Position numbers and translations under genes: made by a program. 16,510 nucleotides of DNA, from NCBI GenBank assembly GCA_003156235.1, contig PMGP01000457.1:1-16510 (forward strand), in the 5' to 3' direction. Position 1 is the first letter of the stretch; each line of letters opens with the position of its first letter. Below, piece after piece: positions 7,363-14,318 of this stretch. The notes below the pieces were generated by a model, which worked only from the letters and a program-made list of their open reading frames with translations, was not told the origin of the DNA and searched no databases. The stretch comes from Acidobacteriaceae bacterium. GTDB lineage: Bacteria; Acidobacteriota; Terriglobia; Terriglobales; Acidobacteriaceae.

Positions 7363-8388
7363 TTACGCCAGCATCTCGTCGCCGGTCTCCAGCTTGAGAA
7401 CCACCTTGCCCTCCGCCTCCAGGCGCCGCGCCAGGTTGAGAATCTCCTGCTGCGCTTGCGCCACCTCGCGGGAGCGCACTGGGCCCAGCACCTCCATGTC
7501 TTCCTTCAGCATCTCCACGGCTCGCGAACTCATGGATTTGAAGATCTGCGCGCGCAGCTCTTCCTTGGCGCCGCGCAGGGCGAGCGCCAGTTGCCGCTTG
7601 TCGACGCCGGAGACGATCTCGCGGATGGTGGTTGGCGGCACCGTCACCAGATCTTCAAAGGTGAACATGAGGTTGCGAATGGACAGAGCCAGCTCCGGCT
7701 GGCCCTCCTCAATGGTTTCGAGTATTTTCTTCGATTCCTCTGCGTTGAGCCGGTTCAGCAGGTCGGCCACCGCCTTGAATCCGGAGTAGCTCTTGCGCCC
7801 CGTGTCGCCCACGTTTTCCAGCCGGCGGTGCAGAATGTGCGCCACCTTCTGCGCCATCTCCGGAGAAAACTGGCGCATTTCGGCCAGCCGCTGGATGGAC
7901 AGCACCTTATGGTCCTCGCTCAGATTGTCCAGTACCATCGAGGCGCGCTTGGGATCCAGGTGGGCCAGCACCAGCGCGATGGTCTGCGGATGCTCACTGT
8001 CGAGCAGCTTGCCCAACTGCTGTGGATCGGTGCGCTGCAGCTTGGCCAGATTGCCATGGGCTTCTTCCTGAGAGCGGCGCATCAGCATCAGCATGTCGTC
8101 GGCGCGCGCCTCGCCGAAGGTCGCTTTCAGCAACCGGCTGGCGTAGTCCAACCCGCCGTGGGTTATGATGTTATGGGTATCCAGAAGCCCCCAGAACTCC
8201 TCCACGATCCCGGCAGAAATCTCCGGCGTGATGCCGCGCAGTTCGGCCAACTCTTCGGTGAGCTGCTGCACGTCCGCCTCCGGCAGTGCGCGCAGAACCT
8301 CCTTGGCCAAATCCTCGCCCACGGCCACCAATAAAACAGCTGCCTTGCGCACCCCGCTCATGTTCGCGTTTTGGTTCTGATCGGCCAA
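7363..8388 (-). CDS. fliG: Flagellar motor switch protein FliG
   Basis: FliG is the C-ring protein that binds the MS ring (FliF) and interacts with the stator to make torque and set rotation direction. The product is 341 residues, the family norm. It shows the N-terminal FliF-binding domain (MSGVRKAAVLLVAVGED), the EHPQT motif (132-136) of the middle domain, and MFTFEDL (241-247) opening the C-terminal domain. Aligning the C-terminal helix by eye, the torque charges are R272, R289, E296/D297 and R305, matching the known K/R-R-DD-R pattern. The DDRSIQ stretch usual just after MFxFEDL is replaced by PPTTIR. The start at 8388 is TTG, chosen because AAGGA lies 8 bases before it; the ATG at 8361 has no ribosome binding site. 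Confidence 0.97.
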   Translation of the reverse strand: MADQNQNANMSGVRKAAVLLVAVGEDLAKEVLRALPEADVQQLTEELAELRGITPEISAGIVEEFWGLLDTHNIITHGGLDYASRLLKATFGEARADDMLMLMRRSQEEAHGNLAKLQRTDPQQLGKLLDSEHPQTIALVLAHLDPKRASMVLDNLSEDHKVLSIQRLAEMRQFSPEMAQKVAHILHRRLENVGDTGRKSYSGFKAVADLLNRLNAEESKKILETIEEGQPELALSIRNLMFTFEDLVTVPPTTIREIVSGVDKRQLALALRGAKEELRAQIFKSMSSRAVEMLKEDMEVLGPVRSREVAQAQQEILNLARRLEAEGKVVLKLETGDEMLA

Positions 8389-8446
8389 GACCCCGGTCCT
8401 TTCACTATTCCTTTATGCGTGATTGCGTCTTACTTGCCTTTTCCCA

Positions 8447-10090
8447 TCAATCGGAGTGAATCCAGCTCTGGAGCAGCCGTGAGCTTTGCGTAGGCTCGCG
8501 CTTGAGGTGGCCGGTCACCTGCTCGAAGATCTCCTGTGACCTGAGCCGTTCCGGGTCCACCTCGACCGGCTCGGGCGTCCTCAAGATGCGCGGTTCCGCA
8601 GCTTCGGCACGGCCCGGCAACTCCCTGAGCGCTGCCTTGGCTGACGGACCCGGCGCAAACCGGGCGTGGCGCAGGGCGGGGCGAACCCCGAAAGCCACCA
8701 CCACCAGCAGGCCCGTCAAAAGGGCCGCATACTTCACTAAAACCGGCTTGCCTTCGGCGGTGGCCAGAATCTGGCCCGGCACCGTGACCGTCGGCTGCAT
8801 ACGGTTATCTTCAAAAGCCAGATCCTTCACTTCGAGCAGGTCGCCGCGCGTCGCGTCAAAACCCACCGCGGCCTGCGCCAGCGCCGTCAGGTTGAGCAAC
8901 TCCTCGGGCGAGCGGGGCTGCCATTGCGCCGCCTTGTCTTTGGTCGCAAGCTGGGCCAGACGGTCATTGACCACGATGGCCGCCGTCATCCGCCTCACTC
9001 TTCCCGGGCCTTCGATCACGTGCCGCAAGGTTTTGGTGGCGGCGTAGGTTCCCGCCTCGCTCTTGGCGGTTTGCGGCGCTGAGCTCTGCGCCGGGTAGAC
9101 CGGCAAAGCCTGAGAGTTAGGCGCATTGGAGGCAACGCCGGGAACGCCGGCAGCCACTGGCTGTGCGCCAGCGCTCTGCTCGGTGCGCTGCATGGACAAC
9201 GTCACCGTCTGGTCCGGGTCGTAACTCTCCTTGGTTTCCTCAGTGGCTGTTGGATCATAGTCCAGGGTCACCGAGACGCGCACATTGCCCGCGCCGGTCA
9301 CCGGCTCCAGGGTAGTGATCAGCTTCTCTTCCAGAGCCTGCTCGGCGCTCAAATGCATGGCGTCGGCCGTCTTGGGACCGAGCTGCAGGTTGCCGGCGGC
9401 ATCCACCAGCGCCACATGCTCCGGCGTAAGCCCGTCCACCGCCGAGGAGACCAGGTTGCGAATCGCCTCCGGCTCTCCGTCGGCCAATGTGCGATGGCGC
9501 AGCTTGAGCACCACCGAGGCCTTAGCCGGCCGCTCAGAATCGCGAAAGAGCGAGTCGTGCGGCAGCACCAGGTGTACTCGCGCCGATTGAATGTCCGACA
9601 GGGTTCCAACGGTGTGTTCCAGTTCGCCTTCCAGCGCCCGCTGATAGTTGACCTGCTCGTCGAACTCCGATCCTACCCAGTTGGGCTTGTCGAAGAGCTC
9701 AAAGCCCAGCCGCCCGCTCTTCATGCCTTTGGCCGCGGTCACCAGACGCGCCTTGTCCAATTGCGCCGCCGGCACCATAATTCCCGCTCCATCCGTGGTG
9801 GGCTGAAAGGGAATCTGCGCCGTGGCCAGAACCTGGCCGGTGGAGCGCACATCATCCGTATCCATGTTGGCGTAGAGGACACGCCAATCGGGCCGCATGC
9901 CATACCAGAACAGGCCTCCAACCAGCCCCGCCAGCAGTAAAGCCACCACCATCGTCCACCCGCGCTGCGCCGGATGCATCTGCGCCCAGCCGACCCGTGT
10001 CCGGCCCCAGAGACCAGCCAACCGGTCGGTCAACTGGGGTTGTCCGGGTATCGTCTGCGTGCTTTTCTGCAATTGTGTTCCGGTGGCCAT
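8447..10090 (-). CDS. fliF: Flagellar MS-ring protein FliF
   Basis: FliF forms the inner-membrane MS ring, the base on which the rod, switch and export gate assemble. The 547-residue product has the standard topology. A short cytoplasmic N-terminus precedes transmembrane helix 1 (about 46-64, MVVALLLAGLVGGLFWYGM). The periplasmic ring-building motifs follow (NYQRALEGELEHTVGTLSDI and SARVHLVLPHDSLFRD near 150-185), then a low-complexity loop around 310-350. Helix 2 is at about 454-469. The cytoplasmic C-terminus ends REPTQSSRLLQSWI, the FliG-binding tail. The ATG at 10090 has GGAG four bases upstream. It lies 85 bases after fliE, across a heptamer-repeat element, and 58 bases before the fliG start. 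Confidence 0.97.
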   Translation of the reverse strand: MATGTQLQKSTQTIPGQPQLTDRLAGLWGRTRVGWAQMHPAQRGWTMVVALLLAGLVGGLFWYGMRPDWRVLYANMDTDDVRSTGQVLATAQIPFQPTTDGAGIMVPAAQLDKARLVTAAKGMKSGRLGFELFDKPNWVGSEFDEQVNYQRALEGELEHTVGTLSDIQSARVHLVLPHDSLFRDSERPAKASVVLKLRHRTLADGEPEAIRNLVSSAVDGLTPEHVALVDAAGNLQLGPKTADAMHLSAEQALEEKLITTLEPVTGAGNVRVSVTLDYDPTATEETKESYDPDQTVTLSMQRTEQSAGAQPVAAGVPGVASNAPNSQALPVYPAQSSAPQTAKSEAGTYAATKTLRHVIEGPGRVRRMTAAIVVNDRLAQLATKDKAAQWQPRSPEELLNLTALAQAAVGFDATRGDLLEVKDLAFEDNRMQPTVTVPGQILATAEGKPVLVKYAALLTGLLVVVAFGVRPALRHARFAPGPSAKAALRELPGRAEAAEPRILRTPEPVEVDPERLRSQEIFEQVTGHLKREPTQSSRLLQSWIHSD

Positions 10091-10101
10091 GTTCTCCGTT
10101 C

Positions 10102-10172
10102 TCAGTGGTTAGTGAACAGTGGTTTGTGATCAGTGCCTCGCCTCGTGGCAAATTACTGACAACTGACAACTG
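10102..10172. repeat. Heptamer repeats with inverted copies (fliE-fliF gap)
   Basis: Five 7-base units run TCAGTGG, TTAGTGA, ACAGTGG, TTTGTGA, TCAGTGC (10102-10136). After a 18-base spacer come oppositely oriented ACTGACA, ACTGACA, ACTG (10155-10172). The two arms can pair imperfectly (about 13 of 18 bases). The element fills almost the whole fliE-fliF gap and shares the (TCAGNNN)n pattern with the element between fliG and fliH. Confidence 0.7.
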
Positions 10173-10175
10173 CTA

Positions 10176-10505
10176 TTAAAACTGCATTCCGAGGACCTGT
10201 TGGTAGGCTTGAACTGCCTTGTTGCGCACGGCCAGCGCCAGCTCAAAGGACATGCTCGCCTTCTGAGTGGCTATCATCGCCTGATGCACATCCACGCCTG
10301 AGCCGGTCATCAATCCGGCCACGGCTGTATGCGCCTGGGCTTCCAGCTGGTCCACCTGGCCAACCGCATCGGTCAACAAGTCGGAAAACGGGGTGGGCTG
10401 AGCGCTGGAACTACCGGTCAAAGATGCGGCATTTCCAGCGCCAGCGCCAGAAAGCCCTTGCAAGGCTTGTGTAGCGGAGGTCATGGAACTGATTGCGGGT
10501 ATCAT
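10176..10505 (-). CDS. fliE: Flagellar hook-basal body protein FliE
   Basis: FliE is the first rod component; it joins the MS ring and export gate to the proximal rod. The product is 109 residues, the usual size. The N-terminal 35 residues are Ala/Ser/Gly-rich. Then come the conserved FSDLLTDAVGQVDQLEAQA and the C-terminal signature VDVHQAMIATQKASMSFELALAVRNKAVQAYQQVLGMQF, which is diagnostic. The ATG at 10505 is preceded by GGGAGA. It lies 80 bases after flgC and 85 bases before fliF, in the widespread flgB-flgC-fliE-fliF order. Confidence 0.95.
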   Translation of the reverse strand: MIPAISSMTSATQALQGLSGAGAGNAASLTGSSSAQPTPFSDLLTDAVGQVDQLEAQAHTAVAGLMTGSGVDVHQAMIATQKASMSFELALAVRNKAVQAYQQVLGMQF

Positions 10506-10585
10506 AGCTTCTCCCTGCTGCAGCCGTTTGTATGAAGTCCTTCATGTGTCTGCAATCGCATGGGCTGCATCACAATGCACGGCGA

Positions 10586-11119
10586 TTACGACTTGGCAAT
10601 CTCCAATGCGGACGCGATCATGCCCTTTTCGGCTTGTACGGCTGAGCTATTAAGACCATAAGCACGTGTCGCCCCCATTAAGTCCACCATCTCTGTGAGG
10701 GGATTAATGTCCGGATATGAGACATATCCGTCCGGCCCGGCATCCGGGTGTCCGGGGTCATAGCGTTTGAGCGGGGGCGAGGTATCTTCAACCACAGCAG
10801 CAATATGCACGCCCGGAATTGTTTGTCCCGAGCCACTTGGATTTAGAGGAAGCAAAGGCGCTGGAAAATCAGGCAGCGCCGCCGTGGCAAGGCTTGCCGA
10901 GGCGCTCGTCCCCGGAGCCCCTGAAGCTGCGTTGAAGCTGTTCATAAATGCCGGATCGCCGGCATTGGCGGCAAAGACGACGTGCTGGCGGTGGTACGCG
11001 CCTCCGGTAGCGGTGCGCGTGGTCTCCGCGTTGGCCATGTTGGCTGCCACCACCTCGGCGCGCATCCGCTCGGCCTGCATGGCGGTGCCCGAGGTCTCCA
11101 TCATTGCAAAGAGGTTCAT
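10586..11119 (-). CDS. flgC: Flagellar proximal rod protein FlgC with insertion
   Basis: FlgC is a subunit of the proximal rod crossing the periplasm. The N-terminal bb_rod motif (MNLFAMMETSGTAMQAERMR, then VVAANMANAETT) and the C-terminal part (GYVSYPDINPLTEMVDLMGATRAYGLNSSAVQAEKGMIASAL) are both recognisable; VxYPDINPLTEMVD is the FlgC-specific segment. The product is 177 residues, against about 135 usual. The extra 40 or so residues (about 52-100, Ala/Ser/Pro-rich) lie between the VVF strand and HIAAVVEDTSPP. I chose the ATG at 11119 over one at 11146 because AAGGA lies about 8 bases before it and the family begins MxLF. flgB is 72 bases upstream and fliE 80 bases downstream. Confidence 0.93.
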   Translation of the reverse strand: MNLFAMMETSGTAMQAERMRAEVVAANMANAETTRTATGGAYHRQHVVFAANAGDPAFMNSFNAASGAPGTSASASLATAALPDFPAPLLPLNPSGSGQTIPGVHIAAVVEDTSPPLKRYDPGHPDAGPDGYVSYPDINPLTEMVDLMGATRAYGLNSSAVQAEKGMIASALEIAKS

Positions 11120-11191
11120 CTGGGTTTCCTTCTCACGCAACAACAATCTGCCGCGTAATCTTCAGATGAATCCCTGCACGTTGATCTCCAC

Positions 11192-11554
11192 TTACTTGCT
11201 ATCGGAATGGATGGCGTCCAAGATGCGCTGGTACTCCTGGCGGAGCAGCGCCACGCCGGTACGGAATCTTAACTGCGCCTCAGCCAGGTTCAGTCCCTCG
11301 CGGTCCATGGAGACATTGTTTCCGTCGGGCCGCGCAATCAGCCCGTCCACGGCCTTGATGTGCACCGGACGGGCCGCGCGCCCCTTCTCCACTCCGGTCA
11401 TCGCCTCCCGCATCTCGGCCTCGAAGTCCATCCCCACGGCCTTGTAGCCGGGAGTGTCGATGTTGGCCATATTGGCCGCGGTCAGCTTGGTCTCGCTGAC
11501 GGCCAAATCCAGATAGCGGGCAATCTGGTCGCTGAGCTGGCTCTCGACCTGCAT
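11192..11554 (-). CDS. flgB: Flagellar proximal rod protein FlgB
   Basis: FlgB is a proximal rod subunit exported through the flagellar apparatus. The 120-residue product has the FlgB signature LTAANMANIDTPGYKAVGMDFE near the N-terminus. The segment GLNLAEAQLRFRTGVALLRQEYQRILDAI at the C-terminus corresponds to the helix that pairs with it. Length and order (flgB then flgC) are typical. The ATG is preceded by AGGAGGG at good spacing. That ribosome binding site lies within a stretch that may have been the tail of the small membrane-protein gene upstream. Confidence 0.95.
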   Translation of the reverse strand: MQVESQLSDQIARYLDLAVSETKLTAANMANIDTPGYKAVGMDFEAEMREAMTGVEKGRAARPVHIKAVDGLIARPDGNNVSMDREGLNLAEAQLRFRTGVALLRQEYQRILDAIHSDSK

Positions 11555-11607
11555 CTACCTACCCTCCTTTGGCGGCTTCGTTGCGCAGGCTGTCGATGCG
11601 CTGCGGG

Positions 11608-11787
11608 CTACGAGCATAAGCTGGCCGAGCTGGATGTCTCTGAAGCGGCAGCATCGTTCGATTCCCGGGTAAACTTTCTCTCGGTCCATGGTTGGTCTTC
11701 CCTCCGTTTTTCGATGTACGCCCAGGTGGTGAGTGTGGCGAAGATGCCGCTCAGCGCGCCTATGGCGAAAATGATGTTGTCGGGCAT
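11608..11787 (-). CDS. Small single-helix membrane protein, unknown function
   Basis: I do not recognise the family. A 59-residue reading frame starts at ATG 11787. Residues 4-25 (IIFAIGALSGIFATLTTWAY core) form one strong transmembrane helix. EKRRED follows, predicting the N-terminus outside and the C-terminus in the cytoplasm. The tail is Ser/Ala-rich. Third codon positions in the first half are almost all G or C, as in neighbouring genes; a His/Arg-rich frame across the same stretch (11555-11800, GTG start) looks like a shadow. A weak ribosome binding site (GGAAGG/GGTG) lies about 10 bases upstream. After the stop, the frame shifted by one base reads ARSPQRIDSLRNEAAKGG and ends at 11559, four bases before the flgB ATG. 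The gene may therefore be frameshifted from a roughly 75-residue original. Its position before flgB suggests a flagellar link, by inference only. Confidence 0.55.
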   Translation of the reverse strand: MPDNIIFAIGALSGIFATLTTWAYIEKRREDQPWTERKFTRESNDAAASETSSSASLCS

Positions 11788-11866
11788 GGATTAGAGTCAC
11801 CTTCCTTCCTAACGAAATGCTCTTAGCAATTAGATGTTAGCTAAACGCCAGGAGATTCCGTTGTTC

Positions 11867-13216
11867 CTAATTGATCAGCAGCCCGAAATCGATTTCTTTC
11901 GCGGTCACGACGGATTCGTCGCCTGCCAGAATGGCGGCCCGCTCCAGCACGTGTTCCAACTCGCGGACGTTGCCCGGCCAGTCATGGGCGGTGAGCTTGG
12001 CCATCGCTCCCAGGTCGATCCGCTTGACCGGGGCCTCGCGGCCCATCCGCGCCAGAAAATGATTGACCAGCAGAGGCAGATCCTCGATATGCTCGCTCAG
12101 CTTAGGAGTGCGGATGAGGAAGACGGCCAGCCGGTAGTAGAGGTCGGCGCGGAAGCCGCCGGTCTGGGTCTGCAGGGCCAGCGGCTGGTGCGTGGAAGCC
12201 ACGATGCGCACGTCCACCTTCAGGGTCTCATTATCGCCTACCCGCTGCAGTTCGCCGCACTCCACAAAGCGCAGCAGCTTGGATTGCAGGGCCAGCGGCA
12301 TCTCCCCGATCTCGTCCAGAAATAGCGTACCCCCGTCAGCGGCCTCAATCCGCCCTACGCGCCCCTGCACCGCGCCGGTAAATGCGCCGCGGGTGTGGCC
12401 GAAGAGCTCGGCTTCCAGCAGCGCTTCGGGAATAGCCGCGCAGTTAATGGCGACAAACGGCTTGCGGCTGCGCGTCGAGAGGCGATGCAGGGCCTCGGCC
12501 ACCAGCTCTTTTCCCGTGCCGGTGGGTCCTTCGATCAGCACTGGGGTAGAACGCGGGGCCACCAGGCGAACGCGGCGGCTGACCTCGAGCATACAGGGAG
12601 CGTAGCCAATCATTTCCGGCAACCGCTCACTGGATGCGGGTTCGGCGATGACCGCGGGCAGTTTCGCTTCTGCCGGCATGGTTTGAGGAAGGTGGGGAAA
12701 CAGCCCGTCTGGCGAGGCGCTCCGCGGCGGAAATGCCGCCGGGGCCGGGGATGGAAGCGCCGGAATCGGCCACGGGCTGGTGTGCTGGGCGTCCAGCGGC
12801 GGATTCGTTGTATTGAGCGCCGGGGCCGCGTTCCAGATCGCTGTGTCGTTGTCCTGCGAGCGGCGCAAAGCATACAGCAGTTCCTGGCGGTAGGGTCCGC
12901 GCGGGCTCTCCTGCGCGATAGTGCCGCTGGCCGTCACCAGATCCACTTCGGGAAAAAAGGCGCGGAAATCCTTGAGAAACTCGGCCAGGTCGAGGTCGGG
13001 CAGCCATGAATCGACGATGACAGCCTCGGGCGGCGCCGCCTCCGCTTCTGCCCAGGCCTGGGCGCCCCCATCTGCCTCCCGCACCTGCCAGCGCAGGCCA
13101 GTGAGAGTCTCCGAGAGCCGCTGCCGAAAGTTGCGATCAGCGCTCGCCACCAGAGCCGTGCGCGGGCGGATGCGGCTGGTAATAAGGGGAAGAGTGGGAA
13201 CGGGAACGGTTACCAT
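11867..13216 (-). CDS. Sigma-54 activator lacking a DNA-binding domain (FlgR-like)
   Basis: This is an AAA+ enhancer-binding protein that remodels sigma-54 RNA polymerase. In the 449-residue product the ATPase has Walker A GPTGTGKE (230-237), the sigma-54-contacting GAFTGA (277-282), Walker B TLFLDE (297-302), arginine-finger region FRADLYYRL (355-363) and sensor II WPGNVREL (413-420). The protein ends only 29 residues later, so the Fis-type helix-turn-helix is absent, and the following bases have no room for one. The N-terminus (about 20-120) is receiver-like, with a candidate phospho-Asp (D69 in VDSWLPD). It has one acidic pocket residue where two are normal and no clear KP motif. A Pro/Ala-rich linker spans 130-190. 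The ATG at 13216 is chosen for AGGAG about 8 bases upstream. Its likely targets are the hook genes behind the sigma-54 promoter before fliK. Confidence 0.88.
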   Translation of the reverse strand: MVTVPVPTLPLITSRIRPRTALVASADRNFRQRLSETLTGLRWQVREADGGAQAWAEAEAAPPEAVIVDSWLPDLDLAEFLKDFRAFFPEVDLVTASGTIAQESPRGPYRQELLYALRRSQDNDTAIWNAAPALNTTNPPLDAQHTSPWPIPALPSPAPAAFPPRSASPDGLFPHLPQTMPAEAKLPAVIAEPASSERLPEMIGYAPCMLEVSRRVRLVAPRSTPVLIEGPTGTGKELVAEALHRLSTRSRKPFVAINCAAIPEALLEAELFGHTRGAFTGAVQGRVGRIEAADGGTLFLDEIGEMPLALQSKLLRFVECGELQRVGDNETLKVDVRIVASTHQPLALQTQTGGFRADLYYRLAVFLIRTPKLSEHIEDLPLLVNHFLARMGREAPVKRIDLGAMAKLTAHDWPGNVRELEHVLERAAILAGDESVVTAKEIDFGLLIN

Positions 13217-13281
13217 GATTGTTCTCCTGAGCCTCAACTGCGTTGGTTGGATCTAAATCAAGCTGATGCGCTTGAAAAATC

Positions 13282-14031
13282 CTAAGCGGCGGCCGCCGGA
13301 GCAATTACGCTCGGCAGTATCGCGGGCACGGAATGCACCGGTAGGCCGGATAGCACAAGATCGGCCTCCGGCGGCACCATGTACCCCTGGCCGCGCACCG
13401 TGCGGATCAACTGTCCGGGAGGCGGGTCCTTGAGCTTGCGGCGCAGGTAGTTGATGTAGACATCCACGATGTTGGTGGTCTGCGTCGGCTCCAGGTTCCA
13501 GACCGAATCCAGCAGCTCCACCCGCGTGACGCATTGGCCGCGATTGAGCATCAGATGTTCGAGCAGGGCAAACTCCTTATTGGTGAGGATGATCGACATG
13601 CCGCCGCGGCGGGCGGTGTGGTCCAGCCGATCCAGTTCCAGGTCGCCGGCGCGCAACATCAGGCGCGCCTCTCGCTTGCGGCGCAACAGAGCCCGGCAGC
13701 GAGCCCGCAGTTCGTGCAGGCTGAAGGGCTTGATCATCAGGTCGTCGGCCCCAAGGTCCAGGCAGCGGACGCGCGTGTCCACCTCCTGGCGCGCGGTCAG
13801 CACCAGAACCGGCAGGTCCGCGTCCATTCTGCGAATCTCCTCAAGCACCTGCTCGCCGTCTTTGATCGGCATATTCAAATCAAGAATGGTCAAGTCAGGC
13901 ATCTCCTGGCGAAATGCCTCCACTGCGGCGGCTCCATCGTACGTCAGGTGAACATGGTGCCCGTCGACTTCTAAGCCGCGGCTCAGAAACAATCCCAGCG
14001 CCTTGTCGTCTTCGGCGATCAATAACCTCAT
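13282..14031 (-). CDS. OmpR/PhoB-family response regulator
   Basis: This is a two-component transcription factor. In the 249-residue product the receiver domain (1-115) has the acidic pair D8/D9 in IAEDDKA, the phospho-acceptor D51 in LDLNMP, T79 in VLTA and K101 in IKPF, so it should be phosphorylatable. The C-terminal winged helix (about 125-225) has the OmpR signatures LTNKEFALLEHLM and TNIVDVYINYLRRKL, ending IRTVRGQGYMV. A hydrophobic Ala-rich tail follows. No histidine kinase gene lies in the window, so its partner is encoded elsewhere. It lies 65 bases upstream of the sigma-54 activator on the same strand and may be co-transcribed with it. Two palindromes lie 57-83 bases upstream of its ATG. 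Confidence 0.93.
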   Translation of the reverse strand: MRLLIAEDDKALGLFLSRGLEVDGHHVHLTYDGAAAVEAFRQEMPDLTILDLNMPIKDGEQVLEEIRRMDADLPVLVLTARQEVDTRVRCLDLGADDLMIKPFSLHELRARCRALLRRKREARLMLRAGDLELDRLDHTARRGGMSIILTNKEFALLEHLMLNRGQCVTRVELLDSVWNLEPTQTTNIVDVYINYLRRKLKDPPPGQLIRTVRGQGYMVPPEADLVLSGLPVHSVPAILPSVIAPAAAA

Positions 14032-14318
14032 GGCAACCTTTCTCTTTGAGCGGCGCTCTTGGTCCCTGCGCCTGTCTGCTCAGATTTCTGGCCGGCCAGC
14101 TTAGCGTGCGCTAACAGACGGCTTCACCTAACCATCCCGCGTATTAGGAAAAAACTCAAGGTTGGAAGAAAAAAAGGTAGGGTGGCGATTCCAGGAACGG
14201 CACTAAGGCCGGAAGGTTCCCGAAATGGCGAGGGTGCGCAGTCCTCCGGAAGAGGAGCCAATTCCCTCTCCAGCCAGCTTTGTTGCTGGCAATTAGACAA
14301 CCTCAACAAGCGGCCGTG
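14032..14318. other. Intergenic region with two adjacent palindromes
   Basis: No gene is visible in these 287 bases. CTGGCCGGCCAG (14088-14099) is a perfect 12-base palindrome. One base later, TTAGCG-TG-CGCTAA (14101-14114) is a 6+6 inverted repeat. Together they lie upstream of the response-regulator gene and are candidate operator sites. A further small hairpin, GCCAGC/GCTGGC (14273-14290), lies after the diguanylate cyclase stop. I see no convincing -35/-10 pair or riboswitch. Confidence 0.5.

Noticed and set aside
7456..8334. 292-residue open frame on the plus strand, antisense to fliG
   Set aside because: It is rich in His, Gln and Leu with no recognisable domain, and fliG on the other strand is unequivocal.
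11147..11170. GGCAG...TTGC upstream of flgC as a sigma-54 promoter
   Set aside because: The spacing between GG and GC is 12 bases, not 10.
11555..11800. 81-residue GTG-started frame before flgB
   Set aside because: Its His/Arg-rich composition and lack of any structural pattern look like a shadow; the 59-residue frame has a transmembrane helix and coding-like third positions. The ribosome binding site for the GTG is fair, so this is not absolute.
14160..14300. Possible cyclic di-GMP riboswitch between the diguanylate cyclase and response-regulator genes
   Set aside because: Some short G+C-rich hairpins are present, but the conserved GEMM core sequences and tetraloop/receptor are not.
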